Source of the DNA: Yamagishiella unicocca | Lineage: Eukaryota; Chlorophyta; Chlorophyceae; Chlamydomonadales; Volvocaceae | Reading direction: 5' to 3' | DNA: 64,000 nucleotides | NCBI GenBank assembly: GCA_003116995.1 | Contig: BDSL01000030.1 | Coordinates: 496,001 to 560,000 of the forward strand | Shown here: piece by piece, positions 56,525 through 64,000 of the stretch | How positions within the stretch are numbered: the first letter of the stretch is position 1 | How the letters are laid out: every line of letters starts with the position of its first letter | Position numbers and translations under genes: made by a program | The notes under the pieces: generated by a model | Seen by the model: only the letters and a program-made list of their open reading frames with translations | Databases searched by the model: none | What the model was told of the DNA's origin: nothing

Positions 56525-58089
56525 GCGCAGGAGGCGTGGGGGCATAGGGGTAGGGCGGAAACCCCGTGAAGGGCGGGGCGGGAAAGGCGGTAGGGACGGA
56601 GAAATGGGGCGGGGGCGGGGGATGCAGCTGTTCCTGTCAGGGGTCACTCAGCCCGAGGAGTCAGGCAGGAGTGTCAGTACCACCACTAACACACCATGGG
56701 TGTAGCTCGGTCAGGGGGGCAGAGGCCAGGCCGCGGGGGGTAGGTGGCTGGCAAGGTAGGCAGACGGGAGGTTGCAGGTGGGCTGCTGCATGCGGCTGTG
56801 TGCTTATCGCGTGTGCAGGATGTGCGGGGGGCGCGGCAGGTTTTGCTGGCTTGCGCGAATTGGAGCAGGTTGCTGGAACCTAGCAAAGCGGTGACCGAAT
56901 GGTGCGTCGCAGGTGGGGGTCGAAGGGGGGGAGGGCTGTCTCGCTCAGTCCACAGCGCGGTGCAACGTACGCCCGGGCTGGGGACGGTGGCGGGTTTCAT
57001 GAGCAGCAGCAGCAGTCTTGCTTACATGAGGTTGAAGCATCCTGCTGCTATACGTCTTTCTTTATGTACCATGCTTGGCAACGGCAGCAACACAGAAGCC
57101 GCGCGGAGAGCTACTCTCGCGCTGCTGCGGCGCCTTCCTCGCTGTACCATGTTCAACCCGATGATGGCCCCCGTTTGAGATGCTAGCTAGCTACCAGACA
57201 ACAGTGCACCTCCTCCGAAGCGGTCCTGCAGGGGCCGGCCACCCTGGCAGCGTCACAGCCTTGGCCGCGGCACTAGTCGGCACCAGTCGGCAACGCCGCG
57301 GACGGTGTCTCAGCCAGGACGGTGCCGACCGGCGGCGTATTGCTGCGGTAGATGCCGCCGTACGTGTTCAAGCAGCCGAAAAGGGAACAGCCCGTCCTGC
57401 CTCCTCAAGCAAGCAGCTGCAAGGCCCTAGTACCTCCAGCCACCCCGGCCGCCCGGACTAGTACGCCAGCGACCTACGCTCTGCTTGCCAGCAGGCGTTA
57501 AGCCGCAACTGCACACCAGCCGGATTATTGGCACCGGTGCTCGCGGGCGGGGGATTGCTAGGCTGCAACCTGGCTGCCGCCGCCGCCTGCAGCTGGTCCT
57601 GCCAGCGTGGCAGCCCTCAGGCGCCCGGACCGAGGAGGCGCGCCTCGTAAGAACGCTCAACAACTGCCGCACACGCAGTGCGCGGCCGCGAAAATCCCGA
57701 TCAAACGAAACAACTCCTTCCCTCCCTCCGTTTCCTTTGTCGTGTAGCTGGGTCTTCTCGCCCCTGCCCCCCCCCCGGTCCAGTTACCGGTTCTTTACCT
57801 GTAACCCCCGGTCCAGGGTGTGCCGCGGTGTGTCGCCACCTGGCGCCCCGCGGCTCCCAACCAAGTCCCTGCGGCACACCTCCAGCATACGGTACCCCGC
57901 ACGCGGGCGCCTGCTGGGGATCATGATCCATCTGGATACCTTCACTCGGCGCACATGCATGGACGCGCACCCGATCAATGCCCACGCAGCGCCCGCACTG
58001 GCTTGTTCGTCTCGTTTTAGAGTAATCCACTTCACAACTAGAGTAATTTATCTCCGCCGGAGCTCAGCGCTAGCGCCAGCGCCCACACC
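56525..58089. other. Convergent intergenic region with stray family A sequence
   Basis: About 1.6 kb between the RAD50 stop and the stop of the minus-strand low-complexity gene. It should contain both 3' UTRs. At 57739-57809 two family A pieces lie together (TCGTGTAGCTGGGTCTTCTC and GTTACCGGTTCTTTACCTGT), suggesting an unrecognised intron or a copy outside a gene. No coding sequence is supported. Confidence 0.45.
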
Positions 58090-59074
58090 TCACTCCAGCG
58101 CCTCCGCCGCCACCACCGCCGCGATCTCGGCTGCCTGCTGCACAGCTGCCTCCTCCCGGTCGACATCCTCTCCCAGCACCGCCGCAGCCGCAGCCACAGC
58201 CTCCCCTGACAGCGCCCTGGCCCCTTCAGCAGACGGCAGGTGCAGCAGCCGCGCAAAGCCGCTGCCGTTCCTGCCGCGCCCCGCCTCCTCCACCTCCCCG
58301 CCCCCCTCCCCCACCACACCGCCCTCCGCCCCCACCATCCCACCCACCCCCGGCCCCCCGCCCTCCTCCACCGCCTCCACCGCCTGCTCCACCGGCTCCC
58401 CCAGCGCCACCAGCGCCGCCGCCTCCGCCGCCCGCCGGCCCACCTCATTCCACAGGGGCCCCAGCGCCGCCACCCGACTGGCCACTGCGGCCGCCTCGCC
58501 GCTCAGAGGCAGCTGCGGCTGCGGGTACTCCGCCTCCTGCCCAGCGGCACCGCCCTGCTCGTGCGCGCTCACACGGGGCAAGGCCCCCGACAGGCCCAGG
58601 CTCACCAGGGTCTGGCTCACTCTGCGGACTTGCGAAGGTGAGGGAGACGGAGCGGGCGGCCGGGGGCCCCCAGCCCCCTGCTGGTCGGCCGCCTCAGTGG
58701 CTTCGCTGGCAGTGGCGTCCCCGGTGGCAGCGGCCGGAAGGAAGGGCGACGGAGCGGCGGCCCGCGGCCGGGCCCCTACAGCCGCACCCACGTCAGCGCC
58801 GCTGCTGTCCTCGTCAATTGCTGCTGCCTGGCCCTCAATCTCCGGATGTGGCGGCAGCTCCGGTGCGGGTCGAAGCCCCGGGCCCGGCTGCAGCCCCTGC
58901 TCCTCCGCCTCCCGCCCCTGCTCCTCCCCCTCCCGCCCCTGCTCCTCAGCCAACATGGCGCTCTCCACCACCATCCCCAGGGCCGTCAGCGCCACCGCGG
59001 GCGGGCAAGGTGAGGGCGAGCGGACGAGGCGGCGGGCGGCAGCAGGGCCGCCAGCGTCCGCCGGCGCGTCGTCA

Positions 59075-59123
<49 letters not shown>

Positions 59124-62100
59124 CCGGGTCGCCCGCCGCCGCCGCCGCCGCCATCGCGGGTGTGAGCACTACGGGCAGGAGTTCCTCCACCTCCACCCGC
59201 TGCTCCGCCTCCACCCGGGCGGCCATGGCCTCCACCTACGCAGCGCAGGACGGCAATGGTCGGGGGGGGACGGAGGAGGGGGGGGGGGTCCCGGCTTCAC
59301 GGCGGAGGGGTCACGAGGTCCCGAGGACTCCCGACTGCGGGACACAGATCAGGATCCCGGTTGCTGCCAACCGTCAAACATTCAGACACGCTCCACATTG
59401 CGTTGCGCAACCGACGACTGCTTGGCGCCGTGCCCTCCATAACCGCCATAACCGCGACCACTAGAAACGCCTCCCTCCCTCTACACCTCCCGCCCGGTGT
59501 TGGCCGCTCACCTGCTCCACCGCCTCCGCCACCGGCTCCCCCAGCGCCACCAGGCTGGCGGCGGTGGCCACCTCAGCGGCGGCCCGGTCGTGAGCCGCCA
59601 TGAGGTCGGCCGGCACCCCCATGGGCATGATGGGCGGGGTGGGGTCCGCGGAGTGCTCGCTGACGCCACCTGTCCGGGCGGGAGGAAGGCGCCGGGACAT
59701 GTCTCAGCGAACCGACTTGTGTTGGTCGGGGGCGGAAGCAGCCAAGTAGCGGCTGCTGGTCACATCGGGGCGCAGGCGGCACCGGACTGGAGCCGCCCTC
59801 ACTCGGGTGGGTGTCCGGGCGGGGGGGGCACAGCGGCGAAGACGGGGGGAGGAGGCTTTCTCGCCCCCCGCCACAGCAACACGTCCTACACCCCGCCCAC
59901 ACCAGCCCCGCCTCCCAGCAGCCCCCCCCCCCCACCCACCCACCGTGCAGCAGGCTGTCCAGGTGCAGCAGGTGCTGGCGGGAGTGGCTGCCCAGCGGCC
60001 GGAGCGCACCGCTGCTGCGGCGGCTGCGGATGCCGGTGCTTGCGCTGGTGGAGCTCGAGAGCGGTGCGTAGCCGCTGCGGCCGCTGACGCTGCTCGCTGC
60101 CCCGGTGCTGGCTTGGTGCAGGTACTCCCGCACGCTGCTGACTCCGCTGCCCAGTGCCGTGGTGCTCTGGTAGCCGCCCTCCTCGCGCAGGAAGCCGGAC
60201 ACGCTGCTGCCGCCCCAGGTGCTGGCGTTGCTGACGCTGCCGGGACCGGCCACGCCGGCGACGGCGGCCACAGGGCCGTACTCCTCCTCGTACAGCGTTT
60301 CGTACGTTTCCGCCGTACACTCGTCTGCGCAGCCGAGGGGGGTCGCCGTATCAGCGACGCTGGTGGGGGTGGTGGGGGTTACCGACCCACGGGACGCCAG
60401 CGTGCCAGAGGCCCCGGCCGCCGCGGCGGCGGCGCTGCTGCCGCTGCTGGTGCCGCTGCCGCTGCCGCGCCCCGTCGGCCCGACGCGCACAGCTGACGTC
60501 AGCGGCTGCGGAGGGAAGACGCGGCCGCTGCCGTCGGCGGCCGCCGCGCCCAGGGCCGCCAGCCCCTCCTCGAACGCGTCCCCGCCCGCCAGATCCAGAT
60601 CGGGGAACAGCGCTGGGCTGCTGTGGCGGCGGTCCCGCCCCTCCGCCTCCGCCTCGCTGCTGGTGCCGCTGCTGACCCCCGGGTCCACCACCTCGTCTCG
60701 CTCCGGAACCGCGATGCGCACGTGCTTGGTTACGGAGCCGGTGCCGCTGGACATGGAGCTGGAGAGGCGGCGGAGGACGGGCGGGAGGGAGCCCGCAGGC
60801 ATGCTGGGGGTGTAGTACAGCCGGGAGTACAGCGGAGCCGATGATGGGAAGAAGCCGCCGCCGGCACCGAAGCTGCGCATCGCGGGGAATGCCGCCAGGC
60901 CGGCGCCGACCCGTGGGATCGCGCGAGGAGCCGCCGCCGCCGTTGCCGCCATCAGCGGCGGCGGCGGCGGCGCCGCCGCCGCGGCCATCAGCGGCCTGCC
61001 GTCGCCTTCCTCATCTGTGCGGAAGGGGCTCCAAGCCAGGTCATCCCCGGCTGCCGCCCTTGCCTGCCTCCGTTCGTCCTCGCCGCCACCCTGACCCTCG
61101 TCATCCGCCTCCTCCCCCTTCTCCCCCTCCTCCGCCTCCTCCCCCTTCTCCCCCTCCTCCGCCTCCTCCCCCTTCTCCCCCTCCTCCGCCTCCTCTCCCT
61201 CCTTCTCCCCCGCCCCCTCCTCCTCCTCCGCCTCCGACTCCTCGTCCTCCTCGTCCTCCTCCTCCAACGGGACGTCCACAAAGGTGTCAGACGCCGCCGA
61301 TGGCTGCCGCTGCTCCCGCAGCGTCTGCCGGGCGCGCCTCTCCCCGCCGCGGCCGAGGCCGCCTGCAGGTTGCACCTCCTCAGGCCCCAGATCCTGCATA
61401 AGGCCCCCCTGCTGGGGCCCGACATCTGACGTGTCATCCTCGCTTTCGTACCCGCCCGTCTCACGAGCGTACTCGTCACTGGCCCCGCGCTCTCGCTCCT
61501 CCGCCTCTGACTCCTCCTCTCCCTCTGTCGCGATCTTCACGCCTGCAGCCGCCGCCGCCGCCGCCACCGCGTCCAGCTCCTGCATCGCGTCGTCATGGCT
61601 GTAGAAGGATGCTGGCGGCGACGCCGCGTCGCCGCCGCCGCCGATGCTGCACTCGTCCTCCGTCACGTCCGGCGGCGTGTGGAACTCCGCGCCGTCATCA
61701 TCGTCGCTGCCGCCGCCGCCGCCGCCGCCATCGTACCTGGCGGCGCCGACCTCGCCCTCCGCCGCGCCGCGTTCCGCGTCGCCGCCGTCGTCGCTGGCGG
61801 CGCCGTCGGAGGACAGGTCGTCACCCACGTCCAGCGGGTACGACAGCACCCGCTCCGGGCTACGCTGCGGGCTGCTGGGCGGCACTCGCTGAGGGCTGGC
61901 TGCCAGGTCGGCGAACTGCGCCCCCTCCGCCCCGAACGCGCTCACGACTCCGCCTTCCGGTCGCCGCGGCATCACCGTGACAGCGGCGGCGCCGCCGTCA
62001 CCGCCAACCGCGCCGCTTGCGGCGCCACCGCTGTCGCCGTGGCTCCGGCGGCGCAAGCGGCGTTCACCGCCGCCATCACCGCCTTCTCGATCGGCCTCAG

Positions 62101-63792
62101 CCTCAGCCTCAGCCTGGCCCGCCCCGGTGGGGTGCTCGGGCCCCCTGGCCGGGTGGGGGGGTGTTGATGACGCCACCATGTCCGACAGGCTGGGGAAGGA
62201 AGGGAGATCCCACGACCCGCGCGCGGGGCTCGTGCGTCGCTGTGTGTCGCCACCAATGCTGACGTCAGCGTCGGGGGCCTGAGCGGCAGCCGCGGAAAAC
62301 CCCGATCTGCCCCAGCCTCCTCCTCCTCCTCCGCCTCCACGCCCCGTGTTGATACCCGCCGCCGCTGCCACCGCTGCCGCCGCCGCCTGGGAGGGTGACG
62401 ATAACACACCGCCACCTGGGTGCCTCCAGCCGCCGCCGCTGCTCCCAACCTCCGCAACATCCACGGCGCCGCCGCCGTGGCCGCTACCTTCGCTGCCGCT
62501 GCTCCCAAGCCTCCTCGGTTGTAGCAGCGGTGGCAGCAGGGATTCGATACCGGACTCCGTCAGGCCGCGAGGGCGGCCCTCCACGCCGGGGGACTCGGGT
62601 GCGGCGCCAGGCGACGATGGCGCCTGGTCGGCCCAGCGGACGCACCTGCCGCTCAGAGAGCCGCCGCCGCCGCCGCCGCCGTCACTCGTCGTCGACGCGA
62701 TACGGCGGAGGCAGGAGGCCTTGCGGCTAAGGATCGGGCTAGACGGCACCGACAGGCGCCCCTCGGACCCGATACTGCCAGGTCCCACCTCGGGTCCGGC
62801 GGCGCCTGACCGGACGTCGACGTGCTCCGCTGCATGTCGTACAGCCTCTGCCGTACGCGCCGCCTCGGGCACGGTCAGGCCCGAGTAGTGGAGCCCGCCG
62901 GCGGCGGCGGCAGTGGCGGAGACCTCGTGGTGAAGGGCGGCGCCGGCTCGGTTGAGGCCCGGCGGCGGCGCCGCCGTATGGAGCGCTTGCGCCGCCGCCG
63001 CCACCGTGAAGGGGCCCGATGCCGCCGCCGCCGCCGCCGCTCCGGAGCCGCTGGGCCCTCCGAAACCGGCGGAGCTCAGTGCCCGGGCTTCCTCTGCAAT
63101 CCGCTCCGCCGCGACCTGCTCAGCCGCCATCGCCTCCGCCATGGAGTGCGCCACCGGCTCCGGCAGCACGGACAAGCCCTCGTCGCCGAAGGAAGCAGCA
63201 GCAGCAGCAGCAGCAGCCGAGCCTCCCCATCCTGCGCCGCCGCTGAGCTCACCCGGTGGCGGGACGTCTGGCTGGGGCACCAGCGGCGGCGCGACACGTC
63301 CTCCATGCTGGGCCGGCGGCGACAGACCAGTCGCCAGCGCCACCGACTCCAGGGTGGACGCCATGCCAACCGCAATCGCGTCAACGGCCGGCGCCGGCGC
63401 CACGGTGGTGGCGGCGGTGCCGTACGTGTCGACACCGCCGGGGGACTCTGCCAGGTGGTGCCCGCATGCGGCGCGGGCCGACAGCGGGGTTCCGCCGCCG
63501 CCGGGTGCGGGAGGTTGCCCTGGTGGTGCAGCTGCCAGCTGGTGGTGCGGCGGGTGCCCCGGCGGCTGCAGGTCGAGCACCTCAGCCACCTCAGGCTGCA
63601 GCTGCAGGTCGGAGGGGCGGTGAGCGGCGCTGCTGTCGACGGCGGCGGCGGACTCCAGAGCCACCTCCGCCAGCAGCGCCGCGCGCCGTACATGCGCGCC
63701 GGCGGCGGGGCCGGGGCCGGCGGAGGTGGCGGAGGTGGTGGAAGCGGCTCCGGCGGCGCGGTGGCGATCCTCGGGGGCCGCCAGCAAGCCGG
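58090..63792 (-). CDS. Large low-complexity protein with recurring LGEPV helical motif (5' end outside window)
   Basis: Three exons, 63792-59944, 59669-59512 and 59235-58090, join in frame (phases 1 and 0) to give at least 1717 residues. An upstream exon is required, because the first one seen starts in phase 1. The protein is dominated by Ala, Gly, Ser, Pro and acidic runs, including a block of EEAEEGEKGE repeats, and is probably mostly disordered. Ordered-looking islands recur: ASLVALGEPVAEAVEQV (last part of exon 59669-59512), AALVALGEPVEQAVEAVEE (exon 59235-58090) and VLPEPVAHSMAEAMAAEQV (first exon). Ser/Thr-rich segments such as RRIASTTSDGG, GRCVRWADQAPSSP and KHVRIAVPERDEVV look like phosphorylation or docking sites. 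I recognise no named family and assign no function. Confidence 0.65.
61085..61215. repeat. 33-base coding repeat (EEGEKGEEAEE units)
   Basis: Tandem CTCCTCC-rich units encode, on the minus strand, alternating EEAEEGEKGE blocks in the low-complexity protein. Units are almost identical at the DNA level, which points to recent slippage or unequal exchange. Confidence 0.8.
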
Positions 63793-64000
63793 CTGCGGTG
63801 GGTGGCAACACGAGGTATGGGGACGAAAGAAGTCGCAAGAAGAGGAAAGAAAGGGAAGGCAGGCAAGGCAATGGGGGGTGCATGGCCGGGTGGTATGGCG
63901 TAACGCATGGACGGAGGACATGCGGCATCCGGCTGGCCCCTTGGCCACGGACTGCAACGACCGACCCATGGTTCTTTGGGTGAAGACCCCGCAACCCGTG
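63793..64000 (-). other. Probable intron of the low-complexity gene
   Basis: The minus-strand frame stays open to about 63994, but the sequence before 63792 ends in a pyrimidine tract and CACCGCAG, a good acceptor, and its translation (PYHPAMHPPLPCLPSLSFLF) is not like the rest of the protein. I therefore read it as intron. Confidence 0.5.

Noticed and set aside
54820..56547. 575-codon plus-strand frame in the RAD50 3' region
   Set aside because: It is read-through of GC-rich introns in a frame that differs from most RAD50 exons; the exons alone rebuild a standard RAD50.
57485..59464. 659-codon plus-strand frame
   Set aside because: Antisense shadow of the Ala/Gly-rich minus-strand gene; the minus-strand frames join at good splice sites and contain the repeated LGEPV motif.

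Overview
The window is nuclear DNA from a volvocine (Chlamydomonas/Volvox-type) green alga. The evidence is: intron-dense, GC-rich genes with spliced, conserved eukaryotic proteins; an alpha-tubulin whose sequence and C-terminal tail look like the Chlamydomonas proteins; TGTAA polyadenylation signals 70-80 bases after two stop codons; and low-complexity Ala/Gly/Pro/Gln-rich proteins. Gene models were built by eye from conserved protein segments joined at splice sites. For the alpha-tubulin, RAD50, thymidylate kinase, DHRS4-like, PhoD-like, UBXN7-like, C5orf34-like and LRR genes every internal junction keeps frame.

Layout: a UBXN7-like ubiquitin/p97 adaptor (minus, 378-3436) is divergent from a C5orf34-like gene (plus, 3971-5998). 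A gene-poor, lower-GC stretch follows, with Ran GTPase (minus, 8270-9011) and a probable organelle-targeted helical-repeat protein (minus, about 11.6-14.8 kb). Alpha-tubulin (minus, 15808-17496) is divergent from a 16-exon PhoD-like metallophosphatase (plus, 18443-25969). Then come an intronless peroxisomal enoyl-CoA isomerase (minus), two tandem dTMP kinase genes (plus, 28.7-32.9 kb), an LRR protein (minus, 34.2-36.3 kb), a block of retroelement remnants with a 102-base-arm palindrome (36.5-38.5 kb), a peroxisomal DHRS4-like reductase (plus, 39.0-41.6 kb), a 29-exon RAD50 (plus, 42.4-56.5 kb) and the 3' part of a large low-complexity protein gene (minus, 58.1 kb to the window edge).

Functional links are loose. 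Ran, RAD50 and the UBX adaptor are nuclear or chromatin housekeeping genes; the two dTMP kinases supply dTTP; the isomerase and the reductase both end in PTS1 tripeptides (SKL, SRL) and act in the peroxisome. I see no operon-like arrangement and no defence or biosynthetic cluster.

The most unusual signal is in the introns. At least three short repeat families sit next to splice sites in five different genes (UBX, PhoD-like, LRR, DHRS4-like, RAD50). With the exceptions given in the finding, each lies on the transcript strand near the 5' splice site and as its reverse complement near the 3' splice site, as expected for intron-resident (introner-like) elements with terminal inverted repeats. A second strong signal is a 107-base perfectly identical tract shared by the otherwise diverged dTMP kinase paralogues.
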